A stretch of 64,000 nt of DNA from Affinibrenneria salicis (lineage in GTDB: Bacteria; Pseudomonadota; Gammaproteobacteria; Enterobacterales; Enterobacteriaceae): positions 186,001-250,000 of the forward strand of contig NZ_VYKJ01000003.1 in NCBI RefSeq assembly GCF_008710095.1, written 5' to 3'. A program made the translations under genes and the position numbers. Each line of letters opens with the position of its first letter. Position 1 is the stretch's first letter. Below are positions 41,102-51,728 of the stretch, piece by piece. The notes under the pieces are model-generated. The model made no database searches. It had not been told where the DNA came from and saw only the letters and a list, made by a program, of their open reading frames with translations.

Positions 41102-41791
41102 GTGAAGAAACTATTTTTTATGTCCCTGTTTTGTCTTCTGATCAGTCCATTCACCGTGGCAGAACCGATAGTAAGCCGCGGGGTTCTTCAGGCTTACTGG
41201 CAGGCGGAATGGAATGATGACGCCACGGTAAATACCCCGCGACTGGGTTTTCGATTTTTTTCCGATGCCAAATCGTCTTTGCAGGGAAAGGCCATTGATG
41301 TGTTTGTCGCCGGCGGAATAGAGCAACAGCAAGCGTTTATAAGAAAAAATTTCCGCAATATCCCGGATAATTTTTTCAGTTATAAAGAGTGGTATGTCAA
41401 TCAGCCCGGAACCGTTGAGTTTGCAAAAGTTAAAAAATATGTCGAATGTAATGCCGATAACTACAGCGCTGATATCCTGTCGTTTAAACCTGATCTTTCT
41501 TCGAAAAATAATGCGGTTGATGAGTCGCTGGCCAGCTGTGGTTATAGCGGGCGCTACCCTTATTTAACGCTGTATCAGGCGAAACCTGAAGGAAAGACGG
41601 TCTGGTTTAAAGCCAGTCCGGATGATAATGCCGGGAACACGTTTTCTTTTAGTGAAGAAGATACCGTCGCTAAAATTAAAACGATTAATCAGGGCTGGAT
41701 ATATGCCGCCGTATATGATGAAAGCCAAAAGGATAGTTTAAGCGAGAAGAAGGGCTATATTCGGCTAACCGAACTGCAGCCGTTAAATTAA
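41102..41791 (+). CDS. Secreted hypothetical protein
   Basis: A 229-residue protein I cannot assign. It starts at GTG 41102 (MKKLFFMSLFCLLISPFTVAE), a clear signal peptide ending near VAEPI. The mature part is rich in aromatic and polar residues, has two cysteines likely to pair (VECNADN and SLASCGYSG), and ends with a strand-rich stretch (GWIYAAVYDE ... KGYIRLTELQPLN) that could be an SH3-like fold. Codon use is more AT-rich than that of mfd next door, suggesting acquisition. It is convergent with mfd. Confidence 0.8.
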   Translation: MKKLFFMSLFCLLISPFTVAEPIVSRGVLQAYWQAEWNDDATVNTPRLGFRFFSDAKSSLQGKAIDVFVAGGIEQQQAFIRKNFRNIPDNFFSYKEWYVNQPGTVEFAKVKKYVECNADNYSADILSFKPDLSSKNNAVDESLASCGYSGRYPYLTLYQAKPEGKTVWFKASPDDNAGNTFSFSEEDTVAKIKTINQGWIYAAVYDESQKDSLSEKKGYIRLTELQPLN

Positions 41792-41794
41792 CAA

Positions 41795-41817
41795 TCCCCC
41801 CGGTTATGGCCGGGGGA
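41795..41817. other. Inverted repeat between convergent genes
   Basis: tccccccgg (41795-41803) pairs imperfectly with ccggggga (41810-41817) just after the stop of the secreted protein gene and downstream of mfd. There is no T-run on the plus strand. Confidence 0.5.
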
Positions 41818-41854
41818 GGATGGTTCGTCAGGGAATAACGGGGCGCGGGCGGGC

Positions 41855-44800
41855 CTACGCCGCCAGCGTATGCAGGGCCATGCCGTTCAGCAGCGATTCG
41901 ATAAATTTCAGTCGCGCGGAACGATCGCTGAGGTTGCAGATAAATTTGAGGCGGGTGGGGCCGTCCAGGCGGTACGTTTTGAAATCCTGCTGCAGCAGGC
42001 CGATCAGATAGCCCGGGTCGACCTTGTTCTGCTCGCCAAATTCAATAAAACCGCCTTTATCATTACCTTCGATACGCTTAATGCCCAGCGTCTGCGCCTG
42101 CTGGCGCAGCGCGGCGACCTGCAGCAGGTTGCGGGCCGCGTCGGGCAGCGCGCCGAAACGATCGATCAACTCCACCTTCAGTTCCGCCAGCCCGGCGTCG
42201 TTTCTGGCGCTGGCTACCCGTTTATAAAAAGAAAGACGGGTATTCACATCGGGAATGAAATCGTCCGGCAACAGGGCCGGCAGGCGCAATTCGACCTCGG
42301 TCTGGCCGCTGATCAGATTTTCCAGCGACGGTTCGCGCCCGGCTTTCAGCGCATCCACCGCGTTTTCCAGCAGGTCCATATAGAGCGAGAAGCCGACGCT
42401 GGCCATCTGGCCGCTCTGATCTTCGCCCAGCAGCTCGCCGGCGCCGCGGATTTCCAGATCGTGCGTGGCGAGAGCGAAACCTGCGCCCAGGTCTTCCAGC
42501 GAGGCGATGGCCTCCAGACGTTTATGGGCGTCGACGCTCATCGCTTTGGGATGCGGGGTCAGCAGCCAGGCATAGGCCTGATGATGCGATCGCCCGACGC
42601 GGCCGCGCAGCTGGTGCAGCTGCGCCAGACCAAAGTGGTCGGCGCGTTCGATGATAATGGTATTGGCGCTGGGAATATCGATACCGGTTTCGATGATAGT
42701 GGTGCAGACCAGCACGTTAAAACGCTGATGATGAAAATCGTTCATCACTCGTTCGAGATCGCGTTCGCGCATCTGGCCGTGGCCGATAACGATACGCGCT
42801 TCCGGCACCAGCTCGGCCAGCCGGTCGGCGGCTTTTTCGATATTCTCCACATCGTTGTACAGGTAATAGACCTGGCCGCCGCGCAGAACTTCACGCAGGA
42901 TAGCTTCGCGCACCACCAGACTGTCATATTCGCGCACAAAGGTTTTGACCGCCAGCCGGCGCGCCGGCGGCGTGGCGATGATCGACAGGTCGCGCATGCC
43001 GCTCATCGCCATATTCAGCGTGCGCGGAATGGGCGTGGCGGTTAGCGTCAGGATATCGACGTCGGCGCGCATCGCCTTGATGCGCTCTTTGTGACGTACG
43101 CCGAAACGGTGCTCTTCGTCGACGATCAGCAGGCCCAGATCGTGCCAGCGCACGTCGTTCTGCAGCAGCTTATGGGTGCCGATCAAAATATCCACCTTGC
43201 CCGCCAGGGTGTCTTCCAGTACCTGGCTCTGTTCGCGCGCGCTGCGGAAGCGGGAAATCATTTCGATGCGCACCGGCCAGTTGGCGAAGCGGTCGCGGAA
43301 GTTGTCGAAGTGTTGCTGCGCCAGCAGAGTGGTGGGCACCAGCACCGCCACCTGTTTGTGGTTTTCCACCGCGAGAAAGGCGGCGCGCATCGCCACTTCA
43401 GTTTTGCCGAAGCCGACGTCGCCGCACACCAGCCGATCCATGGCCAGCGGCTGACACATGTCGCTCAGCACGGCATTAATGGCCTGCTGCTGGTCAGGCG
43501 TGGTTTCAAAGGGAAAACTCTGGCAAAACAGCTGATACTGCGCGCGGTCATGTTTAAAGGCGAAACCGCGTTTCGCCGCGCGCTGGGCGTAAATATCCAG
43601 CAGTTCGGCCGCCACATCGCGCACGCGCTCGGCCGCCTTCTGGCGCGCGCGCGTCCAGGCGTCGCCGCCTAGTTTATGCAACGGGGCGTTTTCATCGGCG
43701 CCGCCGGCATAGCGGCTGATCAGGTGCAGCGAGGAAACCGGCACATACAGCTTATCGTCGCCGGCATAGGCCAACACCAGATATTCGGCTTTGATGCCGC
43801 CGGCCTCCAGCGTGGTCAATCCGGTATAGCGGCCTACGCCGTGCTCCAGGTGCACCACCGGCTGGCCGGGGCGCAGCTCGGCCAGATTGCGGATCAGCGT
43901 ATCGGTATTGATGGCGCGCCGGTTATCCTGGCGTCGTCGGGTGACGCGCTCGCCGAGCAGGTCGCCTTCACAAATCAGCGCCAGCTGGCGCTGGGCGTCG
44001 ATAAAACCGTGTTCGCTGGAACCGATGATGAGCCAACAGCCCGGCGCGCTGACCTGCCCGAGACTGGCGACAGGCAGCGGGTTCAGCTTTATTCGTCCCA
44101 GTAATTCCTGCAGCGTTTCACGCCGACCTTCGCTTTCAACCGAAAATACCACTTTGCCGCTGAATTGTTCGATAAAGCGGCGCAGATTATCCAGCGGCGC
44201 TTTCTGCTGCGGTTGTACCGACAGATCGGGAAGCGGCTGATAATCGAGGTTTACGCAGGCCGCTTTGTCCGCCAGCGTATCGGTCTTCAACTGAACGCGC
44301 GGCCAGCGCTTCAGTTCGCTGAACAGCGCGTCGACCGGCAGCCATAGCGTATCCGGCGGCAGCAGCGGACGCATCGGGTCGACGCTGCGGTTGTCGAAGC
44401 GCTGGTTGATATCCAGCCAGAAACGCTGCGCGCCGCTTTCGATATCGCCGGTGTTGATCAGCAGCGTATTGTCCGGCAGATAGCTGAATAGCGTCGGCAG
44501 CGGCTGACTGAAAAACAGCGGCTGCCAGTACTCGATCCCGGCCGGCCAGACGCCTTTGCTCACCTGCTGATAGAGATGTTCCGCTTCGCGCCGCACTTCG
44601 AACTTTTCGCGCCACTGACTGCGAAACAGCTCGATGGCGGTCTTATCGGTAGGGAACTCATGGGCCGGCAGCAGGTTGATCTGCTGGACTTCGTTGAGCG
44701 TACGCTGGGTATCGATATCGAACAGGCGCAGGCTGTCGATTTCATCATCGAAAAAGTCGACGCGGTAGGGTTCTTCGCTACCCATCGGGAACAGATCGAG

Positions 44801-45304
44801 CAGGGCGCCGCGGGTGGCGAATTCGCCGTGCTCCATCACCTGATCGACGCTGCGATAGCCGGCCTGTTCCAGCTGATCGCGCAGTTTATCGCGCGACAGA
44901 CGCTGGCCTTTTTTCATCATCAACGCATGGCCGTGCAGGAAGGCGTGCGGGCACACGCGTTGCATCAGCGTATTGACCGGCAGGATGAGAACGCCGCGCG
45001 TCATCAGCGGCAACTGATACAGCGTGGACAGACGGGCGGAAACAATCTCCTGGTGGGGCGAGAAGCTGTCGTACGGCAGCGTTTCCCAGTCGGACAGCAG
45101 CGTAACCGGATAGTCGGTAAACTGCTGAATTTCATCGCGCAGCCGCAGCGCGTTCTGCATATCCTGAGCGATAAGCATCACCAGACCAGGATGTCGTTCG
45201 GCAATTTCAGCGCATTCAACGGCGCAGGCGGCGCCGGTTAACTGCCCCAGCAGGCGTTGTTCACCGGCCCTGGCGGGCAAGGCATAGCGGTATTGTTCAG
45301 GCAT
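41855..45304 (-). CDS. mfd: Transcription-repair coupling factor Mfd
   Basis: Mfd displaces RNA polymerase stalled at DNA lesions and recruits UvrA. The 1149-residue product has the UvrB-like N-terminus (DWETLPYDSFSPHQEIVSARLSTLY), the RNA polymerase-interacting domain (VHLEHGVGRYTGL), RecG-like translocase motifs (GDVGFGKTEVAMRAAF, DEEHRFGVRHKE, TATPIPRT, RGRVGRSHHQAYA) and the C-terminal autoinhibitory domain. Start 45304 (MPEQYRYALP) matches E. coli; the upstream ATG at 45352 adds a non-conserved stretch. It is divergent from lolC. Confidence 0.97.
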   Translation of the reverse strand: MPEQYRYALPARAGEQRLLGQLTGAACAVECAEIAERHPGLVMLIAQDMQNALRLRDEIQQFTDYPVTLLSDWETLPYDSFSPHQEIVSARLSTLYQLPLMTRGVLILPVNTLMQRVCPHAFLHGHALMMKKGQRLSRDKLRDQLEQAGYRSVDQVMEHGEFATRGALLDLFPMGSEEPYRVDFFDDEIDSLRLFDIDTQRTLNEVQQINLLPAHEFPTDKTAIELFRSQWREKFEVRREAEHLYQQVSKGVWPAGIEYWQPLFFSQPLPTLFSYLPDNTLLINTGDIESGAQRFWLDINQRFDNRSVDPMRPLLPPDTLWLPVDALFSELKRWPRVQLKTDTLADKAACVNLDYQPLPDLSVQPQQKAPLDNLRRFIEQFSGKVVFSVESEGRRETLQELLGRIKLNPLPVASLGQVSAPGCWLIIGSSEHGFIDAQRQLALICEGDLLGERVTRRRQDNRRAINTDTLIRNLAELRPGQPVVHLEHGVGRYTGLTTLEAGGIKAEYLVLAYAGDDKLYVPVSSLHLISRYAGGADENAPLHKLGGDAWTRARQKAAERVRDVAAELLDIYAQRAAKRGFAFKHDRAQYQLFCQSFPFETTPDQQQAINAVLSDMCQPLAMDRLVCGDVGFGKTEVAMRAAFLAVENHKQVAVLVPTTLLAQQHFDNFRDRFANWPVRIEMISRFRSAREQSQVLEDTLAGKVDILIGTHKLLQNDVRWHDLGLLIVDEEHRFGVRHKERIKAMRADVDILTLTATPIPRTLNMAMSGMRDLSIIATPPARRLAVKTFVREYDSLVVREAILREVLRGGQVYYLYNDVENIEKAADRLAELVPEARIVIGHGQMRERDLERVMNDFHHQRFNVLVCTTIIETGIDIPSANTIIIERADHFGLAQLHQLRGRVGRSHHQAYAWLLTPHPKAMSVDAHKRLEAIASLEDLGAGFALATHDLEIRGAGELLGEDQSGQMASVGFSLYMDLLENAVDALKAGREPSLENLISGQTEVELRLPALLPDDFIPDVNTRLSFYKRVASARNDAGLAELKVELIDRFGALPDAARNLLQVAALRQQAQTLGIKRIEGNDKGGFIEFGEQNKVDPGYLIGLLQQDFKTYRLDGPTRLKFICNLSDRSARLKFIESLLNGMALHTLAA

Positions 45305-45546
45305 AATCTGATTATCTGGTCTCTCCCCGATATCCGGCCATATACTCGTCATCGTTCAGGCTGCAGGCGCGCCGGCGTTATTAGCCGGCCGATCAATGGC
45401 CTCGCCGCGCGTCGCCGCCTTCCGGCAACCCGGATTATGTCGAGTATAAAAAACCAGCGATAGAGGTGGTTAGGGTTCCATAAAGCGGTGCTACCCTTTA
45501 TTATCCTTGATCACTTTGCTTTGGCAACCTCATCCAGACGGATTTC

Positions 45547-46749
45547 ATGTATCAACCTGTCGTATTATTTATTGGTCTGCGCTATATGCGTGGACGGGCC
45601 TCAGACCGCTTTGGCCGGTTTGTCTCCTGGTTATCGGCGATTGGCATTACGCTTGGCGTACTTGCGCTGGTCACCGTGCTGTCGGTGATGAACGGCTTTG
45701 AACGCGAGCAGGAAAAAAATATTCTCGGCGTAATGCCGCAGGCGTTGATCACCACGCCGCAGGGGTCGCTCAATCCGCAACATCTGCCCTCATCCGCGCT
45801 TGCATCGCTGCGCGGCGTGACGCATATCGCGCCGCTGACCACCGGCGATGTGGTGCTGCAGAGCGGACGCAACATCGCCGTCGGCGTTATGCTCGGCATT
45901 ACCCCCGGGCAGCGAGAGCCGCTGGCCAGCTATCTGGTTAATGTGCAACAGCAGCAGTTGCAGCCCGGCGGCTATCAGGTGATTCTCGGCAGGATGTTGG
46001 CGAGGCAGCTTGGCGTGCAGCGCGGCGACCCGGTGCGCATCATGGTGACCAGCGCCAGTCAACTAACGCCGATGGGGCGCATTCCCAGCCAGCGCTTGTT
46101 TACCGTTATCGGTACGTTCGCTTCCGGCAGCGAAGTCGACGGCTATCAGATGCTGGTCAATCAGCAGGACGCCTCGCGCCTGATGCGCTATCCGGCCGAC
46201 AATATTACCGGCTGGCGGCTGTGGCTGGAAAGGCCGCTTAGCGTAGACAGCCTTAGCGAGCAGCCGTTGCCGCAGGGCGCGGTGTGGAAAGACTGGCGCG
46301 ATCGCAAAGGCGAGCTGTTCCAGGCCATCCGGATGGAAAAAAACATGATGGGGCTGTTGCTCAGCCTGATTGTCGCGGTGGCCGCCTTCAATATCATCAC
46401 GTCGCTGGGGTTGCTGGTTATGGAGAAACAGGCCGAGGTGGCCATTCTGCAGACGCAGGGATTGACGCGCCGACAGATCATGACGGTTTTTGTGGTGCAG
46501 GGGGGCAGCGCCGGGGTGATCGGCGCGGTGGTAGGGGCGCTGCTGGGCGTTCTGCTGTCCAGCCAGTTGAATACGCTGTTGCCGATGCTGGGACTATTGC
46601 TGGACGGCGCCGCGCTGCCGGTAGTGATCGAACCGCTGCAGGTCGTCAGCATTGCGCTGGTGGCGATGGCTATTGCACTGTTGTCGACCCTCTATCCTTC
46701 CTGGCGCGCCGCCGCCGTTCAACCCGCTGAGGCTTTACGTTATGAGTGA
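45547..46749 (+). CDS. lolC: Lipoprotein-releasing ABC transporter subunit LolC
   Basis: LolC is one of two inner-membrane subunits of LolCDE, which extracts outer-membrane lipoproteins and hands them to LolA. The 400-residue product has one N-terminal and three C-terminal membrane spans around a large periplasmic domain; the [14 protein letters not shown] and [11 protein letters not shown] segments mark the family. The mid-domain part ([14 protein letters not shown]) corresponds to the LolA-binding hook region. It overlaps lolD by 8 bp. Confidence 0.96.
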   Translation: MYQPVVLFIGLRYMRGRASDRFGRFVSWLSAIGITLGVLALVTVLSVMNGFEREQEKNILGVMPQALITTPQGSLNPQHLPSSALASLRGVTHIAPLTTGDVVLQSGRNIAVGVMLGITPGQREPLASYLVNVQQQQLQPGGYQVILGRMLARQLGVQRGDPVRIMVTSASQLTPMGRIPSQRLFTVIGTFASGSEVDGYQMLVNQQDASRLMRYPADNITGWRLWLERPLSVDSLSEQPLPQGAVWKDWRDRKGELFQAIRMEKNMMGLLLSLIVAVAAFNIITSLGLLVMEKQAEVAILQTQGLTRRQIMTVFVVQGGSAGVIGAVVGALLGVLLSSQLNTLLPMLGLLLDGAALPVVIEPLQVVSIALVAMAIALLSTLYPSWRAAAVQPAEALRYE

Positions 46750-47449
46750 TTCATTATTATTACGTTGCGACAATTTGTGCAAACGCTACCAGGAAGGCGG
46801 GCTGTCGACGGATGTGCTGCGCAATGTCTCTTTTGCCATGCGGCACGGCGAGATGATGGCGATCGTCGGCAGCTCCGGTTCGGGTAAGAGTACGCTGCTG
46901 CACCTGCTGGGCGGGCTGGATTCGCCGACCTCCGGCGAGGTGGTGTTTAAAGACCAGCAGTTGAACCAGCTCTCGTCGGCGCAAAAGGCGACGTTGCGCA
47001 ATCAGCAGTTGGGCTTCATCTATCAGTTCCACCATTTGCTGCCGGATTTCTCCGCGCTGGAGAACGTGGCGATGCCGCTGCTGATCGGCGGCAGCCGGCC
47101 GGCGCAGGCGCAGGACAAAGCGCGCGAGATGCTGGCGGCGGTCGGGCTGGAGAAGCGCCGCGCGCATCGGCCTTCGGAGCTATCGGGCGGCGAACGCCAG
47201 CGTGTGGCGATCGCGCGCGCGCTGGTCAACAATCCGGCGCTGGTGCTGGCCGATGAGCCGACCGGTAACCTGGACCAGCGCACCGCCGATACCATTTTCG
47301 AACTGTTGGGCGAGCTGAATATCCGCCAGGGCACCGCATTCCTGGTGGTCACGCACGATCTGCAACTGGCGAGCCGCCTGAGCCGCCAGCTGGAGATGCG
47401 CGATGGGCAACTCCAGCAGGACATCACCCTGATGGGGGCGCAGCAATGA
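46742..47449 (+). CDS. lolD: Lipoprotein-releasing ABC transporter ATPase LolD
   Basis: LolD is the ATPase of LolCDE. The 235-residue product has Walker [12 protein letters not shown], a Q-loop, the signature [15 protein letters not shown], Walker [13 protein letters not shown] and the switch histidine in VVTHD. Start 46742 gives [12 protein letters not shown]; the open frame upstream lies inside lolC and is not conserved. It overlaps both neighbours by a few bases. Confidence 0.97.
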   Translation: MSDSLLLRCDNLCKRYQEGGLSTDVLRNVSFAMRHGEMMAIVGSSGSGKSTLLHLLGGLDSPTSGEVVFKDQQLNQLSSAQKATLRNQQLGFIYQFHHLLPDFSALENVAMPLLIGGSRPAQAQDKAREMLAAVGLEKRRAHRPSELSGGERQRVAIARALVNNPALVLADEPTGNLDQRTADTIFELLGELNIRQGTAFLVVTHDLQLASRLSRQLEMRDGQLQQDITLMGAQQ

Positions 47450-48693
47450 CGTTTCCTCCGCTTTCCCTGTTGCTCGGTCTGCGCTTTAGCCGCGGCCGGC
47501 GACGTGGCGGCATGGTCTCTCTGATTTCGGTTATCTCTACCTCCGGCATCGCGCTGGGCGTGGCGGTGCTGATCGTCGGGCTGAGCGCGATGAACGGCTT
47601 CGAACGCGAGCTGCGCAACCGCATTCTGGCGGTGGTGCCGCATGGCGAAATTGAAGCGGTCAAACAGCCGTTTCGAGACTGGCAGGCGCTGTTGCCGCTC
47701 ATCGAACAGGTGCCGGGCATCGAGGCCGCGGCGCCCTATATTCAGTTCACCGGTCTGATTGAGCGCGGCGCGAATCTGAAAGCCGTGCTGGTTAAAGGCG
47801 TCGATCCTCAACAGGAGGCGCGTCTGAGCACGCTGCCTTCATTTGTGCAGAATCACGCCTGGCGGCAGTTTCACGCCGGCGGGCAGCAGGTGATTATCGG
47901 CAAAGGGGTCGCCGATGCGCTCAACGTGCAGCAGGGCGACTGGGTTACCGTGATGATCCCCAACAGCGATCCGCAGATGAAGTTGCTGCAGCCGAAGCGC
48001 ATCCGCCTGCAGATCAGCGGCATTCTGCAGTTGAGCGGACAACTGGATCACAGTCTGGCGCTGGTGCCGTTGAGCGACGCGCAGGGCTATCTGGATATGG
48101 CTGACAGCGTTACCGGCATCGCCATTAAAGTGGACGATGTCTTCAACGCCGGGCAACTGGTGCTTGATGCCGGGGACGCGATCAACGCTGATGTCAACAC
48201 TCGCAGCTGGATCGGCTCCTACGGCTATATGTATCGCGATATCCAGATGGTGCGCGCGATTATGTATCTGGCGATGGTGCTGGTGATCGGCGTGGCCTGT
48301 TTTAACATTGTGTCGACGCTGGTGATGGCGGTGAAAGACAAGAGCGGCGATATCGCCGTGCTGCGCACTCTGGGGGCAAGCGACGGCCTGATTCGTTCGG
48401 TATTCGTCTGGTACGGGCTGCTGGCCGGGCTGCTGGGCAGTCTGTGCGGCGCGGCGATCGGCACCGTGGTCGCTCTGCAGCTGACGCCGCTGATTCGCGC
48501 GCTGGAAAAGCTGCTTGGGCACAATTTACTCTCGGGCGATATTTATTTTATCGATTTTTTACCGTCGGAACTGCATATCTCCGACGTGATTTTTGTACTG
48601 ATGACTTCGCTGCTGCTGAGCCTGGTGGCCAGCTGGTATCCGGCGCGGCGCGCCAGCCGTATCGACCCGGCCCGGGTGTTAAGCGGGCAGTAA
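47446..48693 (+). CDS. lolE: Lipoprotein-releasing ABC transporter subunit LolE
   Basis: LolE is the second membrane subunit of LolCDE and contacts the lipoprotein substrate. The 415-residue product shares the architecture of LolC: an N-terminal span, periplasmic domain, then three spans ([20 protein letters not shown] and following). [13 protein letters not shown] and [15 protein letters not shown] mark the family. Its ATG overlaps the lolD stop by four bases. Confidence 0.97.
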   Translation: MTFPPLSLLLGLRFSRGRRRGGMVSLISVISTSGIALGVAVLIVGLSAMNGFERELRNRILAVVPHGEIEAVKQPFRDWQALLPLIEQVPGIEAAAPYIQFTGLIERGANLKAVLVKGVDPQQEARLSTLPSFVQNHAWRQFHAGGQQVIIGKGVADALNVQQGDWVTVMIPNSDPQMKLLQPKRIRLQISGILQLSGQLDHSLALVPLSDAQGYLDMADSVTGIAIKVDDVFNAGQLVLDAGDAINADVNTRSWIGSYGYMYRDIQMVRAIMYLAMVLVIGVACFNIVSTLVMAVKDKSGDIAVLRTLGASDGLIRSVFVWYGLLAGLLGSLCGAAIGTVVALQLTPLIRALEKLLGHNLLSGDIYFIDFLPSELHISDVIFVLMTSLLLSLVASWYPARRASRIDPARVLSGQ

Positions 48694-48730
48694 CGCGATC
48701 GTCAGGGACGCGCGCAGGACGGGAGTTGCC

Positions 48731-49645
48731 ATGTATTACGGTTTTGACATCGGCGGCAGCAAAATCGAACTGACGGTGTTTGATGCCGGCCTGACGCCGG
48801 TATGGAATATCCGGGTGGCTACGCCGCGCGAAGATTATGACGCGCTGCTGCATACGCTGGCGGCGCTGACCGCCCAGGCGGATAGCCTGAGCGGCGCGGC
48901 GGGCAAGATCGGCGTCGGCGTGCCGGGGCTGCAGAGCGGCGAGGACGGCGCGCTATTCACCGCCAATCTGCCGGCCACCATGGGGCGGCCGCTACGGCGC
49001 GATCTGAGTCAGCTGCTGCGTCGCGAGGTGCGTATTGCGAACGACGCCAGCTGTTTCGCGCTGTCCGAAGCCTGGAACCCGGCATGTCGCGCTTACCCCG
49101 TGGTCCTGGGCATCATTCTCGGCACCGGCATGGGCGGCGGGCTGGTGGTGAACGGCCGGCTGGTCAGCGGCCGCAACGGCATGACCGGCGAATTCGGCCA
49201 TTTGCGCTTGCCGGTCGATGCGCTGGAGATCCTCGGCCGCGATATTCCGCGCGTGGCGTGCGGCTGCGGCCAGTACGGCTGTATCGAAAATTATCTGTCG
49301 GGACGCGGCTTCGAATGGTTGTATCAGCATTTTTACCACGAACAGGTGGCCGCGCCGCAGCTGATAGAGCGCTACCGCGCGGCAGATGAGCGGGCCAGCG
49401 AACATGTCGGACGCTATGTGGCGGCGCTGGCCGTCTGCCTCGGCAATCTGCTGACCCTGTTCGATCCCGATTTGCTGGTGCTGGGCGGCGGCTTGTCGAA
49501 TTTCAGTGAACTCTATACGCTGTTGCCGGAGAAACTGCCGGCCGCGCTTTTGCCGGTCGCGCGCTTGCCGCGCATCGAAAAGGCACGCTATGGCGACGCC
49601 GGCGGAGTACGCGGCGCGGCTTTGCTACACTTAATGGATGAATAA
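48731..49645 (+). CDS. nagK: N-acetylglucosamine kinase NagK
   Basis: NagK phosphorylates N-acetylglucosamine released in peptidoglycan recycling, complementing NagZ in the same window. The 304-residue ROK-family product has [12 protein letters not shown] at the N-terminus, the catalytic aspartate in [20 protein letters not shown], and the zinc motif with cysteines in [15 protein letters not shown]. It follows lolE as in E. coli. Confidence 0.96.
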   Translation: MYYGFDIGGSKIELTVFDAGLTPVWNIRVATPREDYDALLHTLAALTAQADSLSGAAGKIGVGVPGLQSGEDGALFTANLPATMGRPLRRDLSQLLRREVRIANDASCFALSEAWNPACRAYPVVLGIILGTGMGGGLVVNGRLVSGRNGMTGEFGHLRLPVDALEILGRDIPRVACGCGQYGCIENYLSGRGFEWLYQHFYHEQVAAPQLIERYRAADERASEHVGRYVAALAVCLGNLLTLFDPDLLVLGGGLSNFSELYTLLPEKLPAALLPVARLPRIEKARYGDAGGVRGAALLHLMDE

Positions 49646-49656
49646 CAGGAGCAGAT

Positions 49657-50487
49657 ATGCAAACGCGTCAGCGGTTGAACCGTTTTCATCAGGGGAAGCG
49701 TATGCGCCATCAACGCCTGCGGGCTCGTATTTTTCATCGTGATTATCTGGCCTCGAGCGAGGTGAAAAAACCTTATGTCGTGGTGCTGACCGGCGCGGGC
49801 ATCTCCGCCGAGTCGGGTATTCGCACCTTTCGCGCCGCCGACGGCCTGTGGGAAGAGCATCGCGTCGAGGATGTCGCCACGCCGGAAGGTTTCCAGCGCG
49901 ATCCGGCGCTGGTGCAGGCGTTCTACAATGCGCGCCGCCGCCAGCTGCAGCAGCCGGAGGTCGTGCCTAATGCCGCGCATCTGGCGCTGGCCAATCTGGA
50001 GACGATGCTGGGCGACCATTTTCTGCTGGTGACGCAAAATATTGATAATCTGCACGAGCGGGCAGGCAGCCAGCGCATTATTCATATGCACGGCGAACTG
50101 TTGAAAGTGCGCTGCAGCCGCAGCGGGCAAATTTTTGAGCGGCACAACGACCTGGCGCCGGACGAACGCTGTCACTGTTGCCAGTTTCCGGCGCCGCTGC
50201 GTCCGCATATTGTATGGTTCGGCGAAATGCCGCTGGAGATGGATCGCATTTACCAGGCGCTGGCGCGAGCCGACTATTTCATCGCCATCGGCACGTCAGG
50301 CCATGTTTATCCGGCGGCCGGTTTCGTGCAGGAAGCGCACGCGCACGGCGCCTGGACGCTTGAGCTCAATCTCGAACCCAGCCAGGTCGAAAGCCAGTTC
50401 GATGAAAAGATCTACGGTCCCGCCAGCGAGGTGGTGCCTGAGTTTGTCAGCGCATGGCTGACCGGACGCAAGAAAATCCAGTTTTAG
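49657..50487 (+). CDS. cobB: NAD-dependent protein deacylase CobB
   Basis: CobB is the sirtuin that removes acetyl and succinyl groups from lysines, for example on acetyl-CoA synthetase. The 276-residue product has a basic N-terminal leader, the NAD motif [26 protein letters not shown], the catalytic histidine in IHMHGEL and the zinc cysteines (CSR and CHCC). It is 11 bp after nagK and probably cotranscribed. Confidence 0.96.
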   Translation: MQTRQRLNRFHQGKRMRHQRLRARIFHRDYLASSEVKKPYVVVLTGAGISAESGIRTFRAADGLWEEHRVEDVATPEGFQRDPALVQAFYNARRRQLQQPEVVPNAAHLALANLETMLGDHFLLVTQNIDNLHERAGSQRIIHMHGELLKVRCSRSGQIFERHNDLAPDERCHCCQFPAPLRPHIVWFGEMPLEMDRIYQALARADYFIAIGTSGHVYPAAGFVQEAHAHGAWTLELNLEPSQVESQFDEKIYGPASEVVPEFVSAWLTGRKKIQF

Positions 50488-50635
50488 GCTGTCATTATTC
50501 CGTTCTGGAATAATTAATAATATTTATATTCTTTTCTTAATCAGCCGGGATCGTTAGTATCCCGCTGAGTCAATCGCTACCACATCTTTCACTATTGCCG
50601 AACGGAAGAAAAGGCCATTTCTGGCACGATATGTT

Positions 50636-50641
50636 TATAAT
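50636..50641 (+). promoter_or_regulatory. Candidate -10 element upstream of the metNIQ-like operon
   Basis: A consensus TATAAT lies 62 bp before the metN-like start. No convincing -35 sits at the right spacing; a TG two bases further upstream may partly compensate. No MetJ box pattern (agacgtct repeats) was seen between cobB and this gene. Confidence 0.45.
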
Positions 50642-50702
50642 AGGGGCCATTTAACGCCTTGATGATTAAAGGATGAGCAATAACAGTGGGATGTGCTAAA
50701 CA

Positions 50703-51728
50703 ATGATTACTCTTTCGAATGTCTCCAAAGTATTCGATAGCGCCAGCGGCCGCATCAGCGCGCTGCAGGACGTGAATTTGACGGTGGACGCCGGTCAAAT
50801 CTACGGCATTATCGGTTACAGCGGGGCAGGTAAAAGTACGCTGATCCGTTTGTTGAATGGGCTGGAAACGCCGACCACGGGCTCAATTGTGGTAAATGGG
50901 CAGGACATCGCCAAAGCCAGCCACAGCGAACTGCGTCGCGCCCGGTTGCGCATCAGCATGGTCTTTCAGCATTTCAATTTGCTGTGGTCGCGCACGGTTA
51001 GCGAAAATATCGCCTTTTCGATGCAGATTGCCGGCGTGGCGAGAAACAACATTAACGCGCGCGTAGCCGAATTAGTGGCGCTGGTGGGGCTGCAGGGACG
51101 TGAAAACGCCTATCCATCCCAGCTCAGCGGCGGGCAGAAACAGCGTGTAGGGATCGCCAGAGCGCTGGCCAATAACCCGGTGGTGCTGCTGTGCGACGAA
51201 GCGACGTCGGCGCTCGATCCGCAAACCACCGACTCGATCCTTGAGCTGTTGCTTGATATCAACCGCAAGCTGAATCTGACTATCGTGCTGATCACCCATG
51301 AAATGCACGTGGTGCGCAAAATTTGCCAGCGCGTGGCGGTGATGGAAAACGGCCGCATCGTCGAAGAAGGTCAGGTGCTGGATGTGTTTACCCATCCGCA
51401 GCAGGCGGTGACGCAGCAGTTTGTTAAACAGGTTACGCAGTATAAAGATACGGAAGATGCGTTTAACCCGCTGCTGATCCAGGGGCTGCCGGGCGTGATC
51501 GTGAAATTAACCTTTGTGGGCGTCCAGACGCGGCAGCCGGTGATTTCCGAATTGATCCAGCGTCACGGGCTGACGATCAATATACTGCACGGCAAGATCA
51601 CCCAGACCTTAAACGGCGCTTTCGGCGAGCTTTACGTACATGTAGAGGGCGATGACGCCCGGATACAGGATATGCTGGCATTTGTGACTGAAAAAAATAT
51701 TACGGCCGAGGTGATTGAACATGCCTGA
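50703..51728 (+). CDS. metN: Methionine-type ABC transporter ATPase (MetN-like)
   Basis: The 341-residue product has an ABC domain (Walker A IGYSGAGKSTLIR, signature LSGGQKQRVGIARAL, Walker B VVLLCDEATSALD, switch ITHEMHV) and the C-terminal NIL/C2 domain that in MetN binds methionine for trans-inhibition. It matches E. coli MetN moderately, not closely, so it is probably a paralogue with related specificity; the NIL domain argues for methionine or a derivative. It starts a metN-metI-metQ operon and overlaps metI by 8 bp. Confidence 0.85.
   Translation: MITLSNVSKVFDSASGRISALQDVNLTVDAGQIYGIIGYSGAGKSTLIRLLNGLETPTTGSIVVNGQDIAKASHSELRRARLRISMVFQHFNLLWSRTVSENIAFSMQIAGVARNNINARVAELVALVGLQGRENAYPSQLSGGQKQRVGIARALANNPVVLLCDEATSALDPQTTDSILELLLDINRKLNLTIVLITHEMHVVRKICQRVAVMENGRIVEEGQVLDVFTHPQQAVTQQFVKQVTQYKDTEDAFNPLLIQGLPGVIVKLTFVGVQTRQPVISELIQRHGLTINILHGKITQTLNGAFGELYVHVEGDDARIQDMLAFVTEKNITAEVIEHA

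Noticed and set aside
40726..41154. Minus-strand frame of 142 codons upstream of the secreted protein gene
   Set aside because: It overlaps the start of a well-supported gene, has no ribosome-binding site and no recognisable domain.
50621..50640. TGGCACG motif upstream of metN as a sigma-54 promoter
   Set aside because: The -24 part fits but the required GC at -12 is not present.
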